From NCBI GenBank assembly GCA_964397015.1, contig CAYNHL010000005.1, positions 1 to 61,962 of the forward strand: 61,962 bases of DNA, written 5' to 3'. Below, one piece after another: positions 8,771 through 17,562 of the stretch. Position numbers and translations under genes: made by a program. Numbering within the stretch: position 1 is the stretch's first letter; each line of letters opens with the position of its first letter. The notes under the pieces were generated by a model that ran no database searches, had not been told where the DNA came from, and saw only the letters and a list, made by a program, of their open reading frames with translations. The stretch is from MADRE2 sp964397015 (GTDB lineage Bacteria; Desulfobacterota; Desulfobacteria; Desulfobacterales; Desulfobacteraceae).

Positions 8771-8816
8771 TAAAACGGCTAATGTATCACCAACAATATT
8801 AATTGATGGAGTTTTC

Positions 8817-9497
8817 ATGAACGAAATAGAACAGAAAACTGAAAATTGTAGTGGCGACGGTTCTGGTGCAGACACTGCCATGGAAAAGAAGGCAAAAGAT
8901 GACAAAGGCCTCGGGCTTGGTGTCATTTTTTTTATTGCAGGCTTTTTGATATGTTTTCTTTCCGGGTGGCTGCTTTTTCCAAAGCTGCTTTACTCGCAAA
9001 AAGAGCAGCCGTTCAACTTCAACCACAAGCTTCATACCGAAGAGATGGGAGGGTGTGACGCCTGCCATTACCTCAGGGCGGACGGCACGTTCAACGGGAT
9101 ACCCAAGATGGATTCATGCCTGGATTGCCATTATGAAGAACCACTTGGAGGTACCGAAGCTGAAGTTATTTTCTGTGAAGAATACATAGCCACTGGAACT
9201 GAAGTTCCCTGGCTTGTATATTCCCGTCAGCCCGATTGCGTGTTCTTTTCACATGCAGCCCATTCACATGGTAAAAACCCGATGGACTGCCAGGAATGCC
9301 ATGGAGATATCGGTGATTCCGAAACGCTCAAACCCTATGAAGAAAACAGGATTACCGGTTACAGCCGTGATATATGGGGTAAAAGTATCTGGGGAATAGA
9401 AAAGAATACCTGGGACAGTATGAAAATGGATGTTTGCGCAAAATGTCACAAGGAGCAGACCGGCAGTCAGGGGGCTTGTTTCCAGTGTCACAAGTAG
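8817..9497 (+). CDS. qrcA: QrcA-like membrane-anchored multiheme cytochrome c
   Basis: A 226-residue multiheme c-type cytochrome, the electron-entry subunit of the Qrc menaquinone reductase, which takes electrons from periplasmic cytochrome c3. One N-terminal membrane anchor spans about residues 31-56. Five canonical CXXCH sites are at 80-84, 101-105, 158-162, 207-211 and 221-225. Qrc of Desulfovibrio is described as having a hexaheme QrcA; here a possible sixth site would have to use an atypical motif such as Cys141-VFF-S-His146 or the lone Cys120. The ribosome site GGAG lies six bases before the ATG. It is the first gene of qrcABCD. Confidence 0.88.
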   Translation: MNEIEQKTENCSGDGSGADTAMEKKAKDDKGLGLGVIFFIAGFLICFLSGWLLFPKLLYSQKEQPFNFNHKLHTEEMGGCDACHYLRADGTFNGIPKMDSCLDCHYEEPLGGTEAEVIFCEEYIATGTEVPWLVYSRQPDCVFFSHAAHSHGKNPMDCQECHGDIGDSETLKPYEENRITGYSRDIWGKSIWGIEKNTWDSMKMDVCAKCHKEQTGSQGACFQCHK

Positions 9498-9542
9498 ATG
9501 GTCCAAACAAGGAAATCAACACACTTTAAAGAGGAATAATTC

Positions 9543-11696
9543 ATGAAAGTTGATAGAAGAAGTTTCTTGGGATTGGGACTTGGCGCAGTCGCAGGCGTTG
9601 CAGTTTCACCGGCTGGTGTGAAATTGACCGATGATATTTCCATCTGGACGCAGAACTGGTGGCTGACTCCGGTGCCCGAAGACGGTGAAATCTCCTTTGA
9701 GCCTACGGTTTGTAATCTTTGCCCGGGGAAATGCGGACTCAATGTCAGAAAAATTGAAAAACGGCCTGTCAAGGTTGAAGGCCTCGAAAAATTTCCGGTA
9801 AACGACGGCGGTGTCTGCATGCACGGAATCTCCGCCATCCAGTACCTTTATGAACCGGCCAGGATAAAGACACCTTTGAAACGAAGTGGTGAAGGCTTTG
9901 AACCCGTATCCTGGGACGAGGCCATTGATATTGTCAAGCAGAAACTGGCGGATGTCAGGGACACGGGATCGAGTGACAGGCTGGCCTGTGTTGCAGGTGA
10001 CGACAGCGGGTCTGTCTCTCAACTGTTCAAGCGGTTTGTCACGGCTTTTGGTTCCAATAATTTTCATACCATGCCAAATCTTGAATCAATGCTTGAAACA
10101 ACGGCCAAAACCCTCCACCAGGAGGATGCCACCGTTGCCTACGATCTTGAAAATGCCGGCATGATACTCAGTTTCGGGGCCGGTCTCCTGGATGGCTGGG
10201 GATCACCGGTAGCCTGCTTCAAGGCCATTGCCTCACGGAAAAAACGGCAGGCCAAACTTTACCAGATCGAACCGCGGCTGTCCAACACGGCTGCTTCTGC
10301 CGATCGATGGATACCCATCAAACCCGGGACCGAAGCCGACCTGGCCTTAGGAATCTGCGGGGTGATTCTCAAAGAAAAAATGTTCGACTCAGATTACAGT
10401 TACTATTTCGGCACGGGATTCAGTAAATTTACAGCAATGTTGCAGAACCAGTATTCCGTTGAAGCGGTATCGGCTGTCACCGGGGTGCCTGCTTCCACCA
10501 TAGAGCAGATTGCCAATCTCTTTGTCAAATTCAACAAATCGACAGCTGTAGCGGTGTGCGGCTCTGGAAAAGCCAATGACGCACTCAGTCTCAGGGAGTT
10601 TGCAGCGGTTCATGCCTTGAATTGCCTTGCAGGGAATATCAACAAAAAGGGCGGCGCATGGATTCTTCCGCAGCTCAATGATTATATCGATATGCCTGAA
10701 GCAACCCTGGACAGCGTTGCCGGCAAAGGCCTGGAAGTACCGAAAACCGGCAGCGGTGTTTCAGATTTTTTTTCAACCATTACCGCGACATCCAAACCGG
10801 ATATCGACGTGTTGATGGTCTACAACGCCAATCCCTGTCATGGCCTGAACGACGCTCAATATATAAGGGAAGTTGTAAAGAAAATCCCGTTCGTGGTCAG
10901 TTTTTCTTCGGTCATGGACGAAACCGCAAAGCTGGCGGATGTCATTCTGCCGAGCCATATGTGCCTTGAAATGATGCAGGATCTGCCTTCCGGGTCCGGA
11001 ATGGCAAAGCAGGTGGTCGGACTTGCCAGGCCGGTTGTAGATCCTTTGTTTGATACGCAGAATCCGGGAGATACCATTATTAAGATAGCCAAAGCCATGG
11101 GGGGCAGTATTGCGGAAAGTTTTCCATGGAAATCCTATGATGCCTGTGTCAAGAAAGTTACCGCCGGTATCTGGAAAGCCCTTTCCAAAAAAAGGCACGT
11201 GGTGATTACGGACAAGGCGCCTTCAAAAATGCCGTCTGTGGATTTTTCCTTTCTGGCAGCCAATCCTGGAAAAATCGAGCTGTCGGGTGACACGGCTGAA
11301 TACCCGCTGGTTTTGATCCCCGTGGACAACATGAGGATTTCAACAGGTGCCCTGGCTTCTTCACCCTTTGCCATAAAGACGGTGGCTGATACGGTGATCC
11401 TTGGCAATGACGGGTTTATCGAAATCAATCCCCAAACAGCAAAATCCTTGAAAATCAAACAGGGAAGCACAGTCAGGATAACCACTCCCAACGGAACGGC
11501 AAAGGTCAGGGTCAATCTTTTTGACGGAATAATGCCGGGGTGTATTGGAATGGTACAGGGGCTCGGTCATGACTTTGACAACGAATACGTGGCCGGTAAA
11601 GGCGTTAATGTCAACGATCTGATTGCCCCTGTATTTGAAGCGGGTTCAGGACTGGACGCTGCTTTTGGATCAGTTGCGAAACTGTCCAGGGCTTAA
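9543..11696 (+). CDS. qrcB: QrcB, molybdopterin-oxidoreductase-like subunit
   Basis: A 717-residue member of the molybdopterin oxidoreductase superfamily, large periplasmic subunit of Qrc. A twin-arginine signal DRRSFLGLG (residues 4-12) indicates Tat export. A [4Fe-4S] motif is complete at Cys57, Cys60, Cys64 and Cys92. Downstream segments follow the superfamily (NPCHGLND, VILPSHMCLE, then a C-terminal cap domain around 600-717). I see no obvious Cys or Sec at the position expected for a molybdenum ligand, which agrees with published reports that Qrc lacks molybdenum; that alignment was by eye. It is placed 45 bases after qrcA and is followed by the Fe-S subunit. Confidence 0.9.
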   Translation: MKVDRRSFLGLGLGAVAGVAVSPAGVKLTDDISIWTQNWWLTPVPEDGEISFEPTVCNLCPGKCGLNVRKIEKRPVKVEGLEKFPVNDGGVCMHGISAIQYLYEPARIKTPLKRSGEGFEPVSWDEAIDIVKQKLADVRDTGSSDRLACVAGDDSGSVSQLFKRFVTAFGSNNFHTMPNLESMLETTAKTLHQEDATVAYDLENAGMILSFGAGLLDGWGSPVACFKAIASRKKRQAKLYQIEPRLSNTAASADRWIPIKPGTEADLALGICGVILKEKMFDSDYSYYFGTGFSKFTAMLQNQYSVEAVSAVTGVPASTIEQIANLFVKFNKSTAVAVCGSGKANDALSLREFAAVHALNCLAGNINKKGGAWILPQLNDYIDMPEATLDSVAGKGLEVPKTGSGVSDFFSTITATSKPDIDVLMVYNANPCHGLNDAQYIREVVKKIPFVVSFSSVMDETAKLADVILPSHMCLEMMQDLPSGSGMAKQVVGLARPVVDPLFDTQNPGDTIIKIAKAMGGSIAESFPWKSYDACVKKVTAGIWKALSKKRHVVITDKAPSKMPSVDFSFLAANPGKIELSGDTAEYPLVLIPVDNMRISTGALASSPFAIKTVADTVILGNDGFIEINPQTAKSLKIKQGSTVRITTPNGTAKVRVNLFDGIMPGCIGMVQGLGHDFDNEYVAGKGVNVNDLIAPVFEAGSGLDAAFGSVAKLSRA

Positions 11697-11725
11697 ATTC
11701 ACCCAAAATTGCTAAAGAGGTTGTG

Positions 11726-12580
11726 ATGACACAAGAAAATAATCACCAAAAAGCACACAAGTACGGAATGGTTATTGACCTGGACAAATGCACGGGGTGC
11801 GGTTCCTGCATGGTTGCATGCATGTCGGAAAACAATGTTTCGTTCAAAAAGGATGAATCCGATAAAAAAGACAGCATCACCTGGATGAAAGTCTATAAAC
11901 TCACCAATGGAAAACCGTTTCCTGAAACCGAAACCTGTTACCTTCCCAGGCCCTGTCAGCAATGTGGCGGAAAAGGAGATCACGGTCATTCTCCATGCGT
12001 ATCAGTCTGCCCGGCAGTTGCCACGGATTATGATTTCACCACCGGTATTGTCAGCCAGATCTACACCCGCTGCTTCGGGTGCAGATACTGCATGGCGGCC
12101 TGTCCATATCATGCCAGGTATTTCAACTGGTGGGATCCCAAATGGCCTGAGGGCATGGTAAATTACTTGAGTCCCAATGTTTCTCCGCGCATGCGGGGCG
12201 TGGTCGAAAAATGCAGTTTCTGTTTTCACCGGTACCAGCTTGCCAAGGAAAAGGTCTATTATGAAGGGCGGGAGCGTGTCGAAGACGAGGAAGAATACCA
12301 GACCGCCTGCACCCAGGCCTGTCCCTCCGGTGCCATCGTCTTCGGTGACCTGAACAATCCTGATCACGAAGTCTATAAAATCGTCAGGCCCAATCCCCAT
12401 CCGGAACCCTATAATCACGCGGTAGTCGGGAAATCCCGGAATCCCATAGTGTTCAGGCTGCTGGAAAGACTGGGGACCAACCCCAAGGTGTACTACATGT
12501 CCGAACGGGAATGGGTCCGCAAACTCGGTGATAACTACATCGATGATGAATGGGAAAAGGCTAAAAATCATCATGGCTAA
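11726..12580 (+). CDS. qrcC: QrcC, periplasmic four-cluster iron-sulfur subunit
   Basis: A 284-residue DmsB/NrfC-type protein that wires QrcB/QrcA to the membrane subunit. Four cysteine groups are present: Cys22-x2-Cys25-x2-Cys28-x3-Cys32; CQQC...C...CP; CFGCRYCMAACP; and CSFC...C...CP near the C terminus, consistent with four cubane-type clusters. No signal peptide is present, so it probably hitch-hikes through Tat with QrcB. The ATG at 11726 is preferred because AAAGAGG ends five bases upstream; a GTG one codon earlier (11723) is too close to it. Confidence 0.92.
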   Translation: MTQENNHQKAHKYGMVIDLDKCTGCGSCMVACMSENNVSFKKDESDKKDSITWMKVYKLTNGKPFPETETCYLPRPCQQCGGKGDHGHSPCVSVCPAVATDYDFTTGIVSQIYTRCFGCRYCMAACPYHARYFNWWDPKWPEGMVNYLSPNVSPRMRGVVEKCSFCFHRYQLAKEKVYYEGRERVEDEEEYQTACTQACPSGAIVFGDLNNPDHEVYKIVRPNPHPEPYNHAVVGKSRNPIVFRLLERLGTNPKVYYMSEREWVRKLGDNYIDDEWEKAKNHHG

Positions 12581-12613
12581 CTTATCCAAAATATTTGTTA
12601 GGAGTGTATAAAT

Positions 12614-13858
12614 ATGGATTCTGCATTAATACCTGAAGGTGTCAAGCGCTGTTCTTTCCCGAAGTTTATACTGGGGATAGCGATTGTAAGCGTCGTTCTT
12701 CTCTGGGGTGTATATGCCATGGCCCTTTGCTGGATAAAGGGATTGAACCAGACCGGAATGAACGACTATTATGGATTCGCCCTGTGGATATGGGCGGACC
12801 TGGCGGTTATCGCCATTGGCGGAGGAGCTTTTTTTACAGGGCTTTTAAAATATATATTCAAGGTCGATGAGCTCAAGAATATAATCAATTTTGCAGTTAT
12901 CATAGGGTTTATCTGTTACAGCTCCGCCCTGTTGATACTGGCCATCGATATCGGGCAGCCCCTGAGAGGATGGTTTATTTTCTGGCATGCCAACGTGCAT
13001 TCCATGCTGACAGAAGTTGCGTTCTGCCTGTCATGCTATTTTGCCGTGCTCACTATCGAGTTTATTCCCAACATCCTTGAAAACCGTCAGCTGGACAAGG
13101 TGCCGTTTTTTCACAACCTGAGCCACAACATGCATGGGATAATGGCGATCTTTGCCGCTACCGGCGCGTTTTTGTCCTTTTTTCACCAGGGATCCCTTGG
13201 TGGTGTTGCCGGTGTTCTTTACGGACGTCCCTTTGCATTTCGTGAAGGCCTTCTGGTATGGCCCTGGACATTCTTTCTTTTTACCTGGTCCGCAGCAGCT
13301 TTCGGGCCCTGTTTCACCCTGCTGGTTACCAGGATCACAGAGGCCGTGACCGGGAAAAAGCTGGTCAAGGAAACTGTTGTCAACCTGCTGGCAAAAATTT
13401 CCGGGTGGATGATAGTCACCTATCTTGCAGCCAAGATAATTGATACCATATACTGGGCATTTGTCACATCCCCGGGTCTGGGCTTCAAGGTTTCGCATTT
13501 TTATACCGATAACGGGCTTTACGGCTGGTGGATACTGTTTGCTGAAATTATCCTGGGAGGTCTTGTTCCAGGACTGCTGCTGGTATTTAAAAATACCCGG
13601 GAAAACCCGAAATGGCGGCTGCTGGCAATCGTACTCGGCGTAATCGGCGTCTGTCTAAACCGCTGGGTCATGGTGCTTCAGGTGATGGCAGTACCTGTCA
13701 TGCCGTTTGACCAGTGGGCGATGTACATGCCCACATGGCAGGAAATAGCTACAACTATTTTACCCGTTGCCTACGGCATTATTTTGATCGCCTTTGCCTA
13801 CCGCTACCTGCCGGTGTTTCCTCAGGAAAAGGAACTGAACAAAGTCGCTGCGGAATAA
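12614..13858 (+). CDS. qrcD: QrcD, NrfD/PsrC-type quinone-reducing membrane subunit
   Basis: A 414-residue integral membrane protein of the NrfD family with about ten helices, the site of menaquinone reduction in Qrc. Hydrophobic helices are seen from FILGIAIVSVVLLWGVYAMA (about 17-37) to the last one before the FPQEKEL tail (near 380-402). Conserved NrfD-type features include the GQPLRGWFIFWHANVHSMLTE stretch and a helix carrying HNMHGIMAIFAATGAFLSF. It ends 24 bases before the 53-residue ORF at 13883 and completes qrcABCD. Confidence 0.92.
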   Translation: MDSALIPEGVKRCSFPKFILGIAIVSVVLLWGVYAMALCWIKGLNQTGMNDYYGFALWIWADLAVIAIGGGAFFTGLLKYIFKVDELKNIINFAVIIGFICYSSALLILAIDIGQPLRGWFIFWHANVHSMLTEVAFCLSCYFAVLTIEFIPNILENRQLDKVPFFHNLSHNMHGIMAIFAATGAFLSFFHQGSLGGVAGVLYGRPFAFREGLLVWPWTFFLFTWSAAAFGPCFTLLVTRITEAVTGKKLVKETVVNLLAKISGWMIVTYLAAKIIDTIYWAFVTSPGLGFKVSHFYTDNGLYGWWILFAEIILGGLVPGLLLVFKNTRENPKWRLLAIVLGVIGVCLNRWVMVLQVMAVPVMPFDQWAMYMPTWQEIATTILPVAYGIILIAFAYRYLPVFPQEKELNKVAAE

Positions 13859-13882
13859 TGTAACAATAACAGGAGAAATCAA

Positions 13883-14044
13883 ATGTTTCCTTTTAATTTT
13901 GAATGGGCTTGGGATGCAGCACACCTGGTTTTTTTCGGCGGATTTTGGTTTGCCATTTCAATTCTTGGTGCCGGAATGACATTCTGCATTCTAAAGTCGG
14001 TATATGATACAATTTACGGCAACGATACCAGCGAACATCACTGA
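13883..14044 (+). CDS. 53-residue membrane ORF at the end of the qrc operon
   Basis: A short open frame (ATG 13883, TGA 14042-14044) preceded by a near-ideal ribosome site AGGAG seven bases upstream, located 24 bases after qrcD and before the operon terminator. The product has an amphipathic tryptophan-rich N terminus (FNFEWAWDAAH), one membrane helix (about residues 15-37, containing GAGM and Cys35) and a short polar tail ending in two histidines. I do not recognise a family. Position and translation signals suggest a small accessory or structural subunit of Qrc. Confidence 0.72.
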   Translation: MFPFNFEWAWDAAHLVFFGGFWFAISILGAGMTFCILKSVYDTIYGNDTSEHH

Positions 14045-14078
14045 ATTATAGACGGTTGCCGGTTGTTTTTTTAAAGTT

Positions 14079-14138
14079 AAACGAGTGTATTTTGCGTCCC
14101 TCTTGAATTTTTAAGGACCCTTAAATACGCTCGTTTTT
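14079..14138 (+). terminator. intrinsic terminator of the qrc operon
   Basis: AAACGAGTGTATTT (14079-14092) pairs with AAATACGCTCGTTT (14123-14136), 14 base pairs with one G-U, followed by a run of T. The 30-base loop is unusually long and contains a smaller GTCC/GGAC pairing. It lies directly after the 53-residue ORF, placing that ORF within the operon. Confidence 0.75.
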
Positions 14139-14182
14139 ATTCCGGATCATTTCTGAATGGACAATGATATGATGACGGTATA

Positions 14183-16357
14183 ATGATGACCGAGATTTCA
14201 GGACAATTGGAACGGGTGACCTTTGCCAGCGAAGAAACCGGGTTCTGCGTCTGCCGGGTCAAGGTTAAGGGAGAACGCAAGCCGATAACCGCGGTAGGCC
14301 ATATCATCAATCCCTCTCCTGGTGAGTTTCTTGTCATGAAGGGAAACTGGATCCGTCATCCCAGGTACGGGGAGCAGTTCCAGATTGAGACCTGTCAAAC
14401 AGCGGCCCCGGCGACACAGGCCGGGATGATCAAGTATCTTGGTTCCGGTCTGATAAAAGGGATCGGTCCTGTAATGGCCAAAAGGATCGTTGGAAGATTC
14501 AGGGAAAAAGCCCTTGATGTAATTGAAAACGATGTTGATCAGCTCAAGCAGATCAATGGTATAGGTGCCAAACGCATCGGTAAAATAAGGCAGGCCTGGG
14601 AAGAGCAGAAAGAAATCAGGCAGGTCATGGTTTTTCTGCAGTCCCATGGCGTCAGTTCCGGGTATGCCGCCAAAATTTACAAGCAGTACGGCAATGACGC
14701 GATTTCGGTTGTCCAGGCCAACCCCTACAGGCTTGCTGATGATATCTTCGGCATCGGTTTTTTGACAGCCGATAAAATTGCTGGGCAGCTCGGCATCAGT
14801 CCTGATTCCGATATACGCATCCAGGCGGGAATAAGGTATGTTCTCCACAAACTTTCCGACCAGGGCCATGTGTGTTACCCCTTCCCGGACCTGGTATCCA
14901 AAACTCTCGAAATGCTCGATGTTCCTGCCTTGTTGATTGAAAAGGCCATCGATGCCTGCAGCAGGGAAAAAAAGGTCACCATTGAAACGGTTTCTTTGCA
15001 GTCGTCTGGTGAAGCAGAAAATCATGACAGACTGGTTTTTCTTACAAAGTATTATTTTTGTGAAAATGAAATCGCCATCCGGCTGAACCGTTTGAACATC
15101 ACGCAGAAAAGTTTTGCTTCGATCAATGCCTCAAAAGCTGTTGAGTGGGTTAATTCGAAGTTATCCATAAAACTTGCGGACAAGCAGGTTGAGGCTGTCA
15201 AAACAGCGGTTACTGAAAAAATTCTGGTGATTACCGGTGGTCCGGGAACTGGGAAAACAACGATTATAAACGCTATTTTGAAGATTTTCAGGAAAAAAGA
15301 GGCGCGGGTACTGCTGGCTGCGCCCACCGGGCGTGCGGCCAAGCGGATGAGCGAGACTACCTGGCACAGGGCGGTAACGATACACCGGCTGCTCGAGTAT
15401 TCCCCAGGGATCGGCGGATTCAAGAAGAACAGGAAAAAACCGCTCAATTGTGATGTATTGATCATAGATGAAGCATCGATGGTGGATACCATATTGATGT
15501 ACCACCTGATGCAGGCGGTCCCGGATACGGCTATCCTGATCCTGGTCGGTGACGTTAACCAGCTGCCGTCCGTGGGGGCAGGTAATGTTTTGAACGATAT
15601 CATTTCTTCAAGAAGATTTCCGGTCGTCATGCTGGATACCATTTTCAGGCAGGCACAAAAAAGCCTGATTGTTGTCAATGCCCACAGGATCAACCAGGGA
15701 AAATTCCCGGTCATCGACAATAAGAGGGAGAAAAGCAATTTTTATTTTATCAAAAAAGAATCCCCCGAGGATGTAACCGCTACCATCCTGGATCTTGTTC
15801 AAAGGCGGATTCCGGATCGTTTCGGTTTTGACCCGCTTGACGATATCCAGGTGTTGACACCAATGCACAGGGGAATTGCAGGTGCTTCAAATCTCAATGT
15901 TGAACTGCAGCAGATTCTGAACCCCCATCCTGTCAGGCTGACCAGGGGGGCCTGGGAATTCAGGGTAGGGGACAAAGTAATGCAGATCAGGAACAATTAT
16001 GACAAGAACGCATTCAATGGAGATATTGGAAGGATAATCAATATCGATCTGCAGGATCAAAAAGTCATGGTCCGTTTTGACGGAACGGATACGGAGTACG
16101 ATATCACAGAGCTCGATGAAATCGTTCTGGCCTATGCCGTTTCCGTTCACAAGTCCCAGGGATCTGAATACCCGGCTGTCATCATTCCCGTGATCACCCA
16201 GCACTATATCCTGCTCCAGCGGAACCTGGTATACACAGCTGTCACCCGTGGAAAAAAACTGGTCGTCCTTGTCGGGACATCCAGGGCCCTGGCTATTGCA
16301 ATAAATACGGCAAAAGCCAATGACAGGTATACCCGGCTTTCCTACCGCCTGCAGTGA
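14183..16357 (+). CDS. recD2: RecD2-type ATP-dependent helicase
   Basis: A 724-residue SF1B helicase of the RecD2/TraA family, found in bacteria independently of RecBC. The long N-terminal region carries an OB-like segment (TFASEETGFCVCRV) and tandem helix-hairpin-helix elements (LIKGIGPVMAKRIV and LKQINGIGAKRIGKI) typical of RecD2. The helicase core has Walker A GGPGTGKTT near residue 352, IIDEASMVD, VGDVNQLPSVGAG and a C-terminal VSVHKSQGSEYPAV with YTAVTRGKK. Two adjacent ATGs (14183 and 14186) are possible starts, and neither has a strong ribosome site. It stands alone between the qrc terminator and a convergent small membrane gene. Confidence 0.92.
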   Translation: MMTEISGQLERVTFASEETGFCVCRVKVKGERKPITAVGHIINPSPGEFLVMKGNWIRHPRYGEQFQIETCQTAAPATQAGMIKYLGSGLIKGIGPVMAKRIVGRFREKALDVIENDVDQLKQINGIGAKRIGKIRQAWEEQKEIRQVMVFLQSHGVSSGYAAKIYKQYGNDAISVVQANPYRLADDIFGIGFLTADKIAGQLGISPDSDIRIQAGIRYVLHKLSDQGHVCYPFPDLVSKTLEMLDVPALLIEKAIDACSREKKVTIETVSLQSSGEAENHDRLVFLTKYYFCENEIAIRLNRLNITQKSFASINASKAVEWVNSKLSIKLADKQVEAVKTAVTEKILVITGGPGTGKTTIINAILKIFRKKEARVLLAAPTGRAAKRMSETTWHRAVTIHRLLEYSPGIGGFKKNRKKPLNCDVLIIDEASMVDTILMYHLMQAVPDTAILILVGDVNQLPSVGAGNVLNDIISSRRFPVVMLDTIFRQAQKSLIVVNAHRINQGKFPVIDNKREKSNFYFIKKESPEDVTATILDLVQRRIPDRFGFDPLDDIQVLTPMHRGIAGASNLNVELQQILNPHPVRLTRGAWEFRVGDKVMQIRNNYDKNAFNGDIGRIINIDLQDQKVMVRFDGTDTEYDITELDEIVLAYAVSVHKSQGSEYPAVIIPVITQHYILLQRNLVYTAVTRGKKLVVLVGTSRALAIAINTAKANDRYTRLSYRLQ

Positions 16358-16374
16358 CGATTCCGGTTTTTTGA

Positions 16375-16668
16375 TTACCTGCGTTTTTTAAAACCCTGCA
16401 GGATCCAGTAGATCGACCAGAAAAGCAGTACCGGTACCACGCCTATAAGAACAAAAAGATGGAAGTTCTGTGCCCATGGGCGGACAACGAACAGGGTAAC
16501 TGCGGGAAGGAAGATCGAGATAACGATAAAGAACCTGAGAGAGGCGGAAAGATTCCATTTTTTCATGGGCCGTGATGAAGTGGCCCGTCCTGATTTGAAA
16601 AACCGCGGTAGTATCAGCAGACAGATTATGATCAGGATCAATATGAGAATTTCACTTACACTTGCCAA
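16375..16668 (-). CDS. small membrane protein, unknown function
   Basis: A 97-residue protein with three hydrophobic helices: about 5-20, 45-62 and 68-90. It ends in the basic tail FKKRR. It has no recognised domain. The start is a TTG with an AAAGG ribosome site eight bases upstream. It converges on recD2, with 17 bases between them. The strand matches the plsB operon, but a separate promoter candidate precedes it. Confidence 0.5.
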   Translation of the reverse strand: MASVSEILILILIIICLLILPRFFKSGRATSSRPMKKWNLSASLRFFIVISIFLPAVTLFVVRPWAQNFHLFVLIGVVPVLLFWSIYWILQGFKKRR

Positions 16669-16700
16669 GCGCTTTGCCTTTCATTCTGGTTTAATAATGC

Positions 16701-16729
16701 CTTATTTCAAATAACTGGCTGTTTGTCAA
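16701..16729 (-). promoter_or_regulatory. candidate promoter for the small membrane gene
   Basis: On the minus strand a perfect TTGACA (16729-16724) is followed by 17 bases and AATAAG (16706-16701), a four-of-six -10 match. Start of transcription would fall about 25 bases before the TTG start codon. Confidence 0.35.
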
Positions 16730-16763
16730 TTCCAATACTGCCATTAACTGCCGGGACCGGTCA

Positions 16764-17552
16764 TTAACTGTCTGTGCTGCAGGGTAAACAGGCTTGAACA
16801 TGTGCAGCCATAATATCAAGTGTCATGTCAGGATGTGAAATATGGGGGGCATGCCCGCACCGCTCAAGCAGGACGGTTTCGGCATCAGGACAGTGCCGGC
16901 GGATGGAATCGAGCTGGGAAATTGTACCATATGGGTCATGGCTTCCCTGTATGGCCAGGAACGGTACATCGATACGCGGCAGGTATTTTTCAATGTTGAA
17001 GTGCACAAACCTCGGGTGCAGCCAGGTATCGTTCCAGCCGTAAAACGCACAGCGGGTGTTGGAGCCATGGTATCTTTCCAGTCGTGATTCAAGGTCTTTG
17101 TTTTCGAATTTTTCCCTTGCTTTTTGTATGGAGTTAGTGCACACAGGCTCGCAGAAAACGTGCGCGGCCAGGGTTAAAAGTCCGGCCTGGAAAGGATCGC
17201 GGTAATGGCCTGAATAGATGAGTGCAATGGATCCACCGTCCGAATGACCTATGAGAATATAGGATTCTATACCGGCTGCCTTTATCACTTCCGGCAGAAA
17301 ACCGATGGCCTGGGTGTGCATGAAATTGATTTTCCATGGCAGCCGGCACGGGTCTGATTTTCCATATCCCGGCCTGCTGTATACCAGGGCAGGGCAGCCG
17401 GTCCGCCTGGAGAGCCTTTCAGGAAAATCTTTCCAAAGCGCCACACAGCCCAGGCCTTCGTGAAGAAAAATCAATACCGGCCGGCCGGTATTGAATGTGC
17501 CGTGATATGCCACTTCTATTTTTTTTTTACCAACTGTCAGGTAGTCCGTCAT
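16764..17552 (-). CDS. alpha/beta hydrolase
   Basis: A 262-residue alpha/beta-hydrolase fold enzyme. The oxyanion loop is FLHEGLGCVALWKDFP (about 29-44), the nucleophile elbow GHSDGG places the catalytic Ser at 104, the acid is likely the Asp of QGSHDPYG and the base is the His of ERCGHAPHI. No signal peptide is seen, so it is cytoplasmic; its substrate is unknown, with esterase or C-C hydrolase activities possible. The ATG at 17552 leaves 10 bases after the DnaJ-type gene; an upstream in-frame start at 17588 would overlap that gene by 26 bases. It is the last gene of the plsB run. Confidence 0.8.
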   Translation of the reverse strand: MTDYLTVGKKKIEVAYHGTFNTGRPVLIFLHEGLGCVALWKDFPERLSRRTGCPALVYSRPGYGKSDPCRLPWKINFMHTQAIGFLPEVIKAAGIESYILIGHSDGGSIALIYSGHYRDPFQAGLLTLAAHVFCEPVCTNSIQKAREKFENKDLESRLERYHGSNTRCAFYGWNDTWLHPRFVHFNIEKYLPRIDVPFLAIQGSHDPYGTISQLDSIRRHCPDAETVLLERCGHAPHISHPDMTLDIMAAHVQACLPCSTDS

Positions 17553-17562
17553 GGTCTTTTTA

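Noticed and set aside
11723..11725. GTG start for qrcC one codon before the ATG
   Set aside because: It would leave only two bases to the AAAGAGG ribosome site; the ATG has normal spacing.
16742..16770. Two copies of CATTAACTG near the end of the hydrolase gene
   Set aside because: One copy overlaps the coding end; a single pair with 11 bases between is not enough for an attachment site or operator claim.
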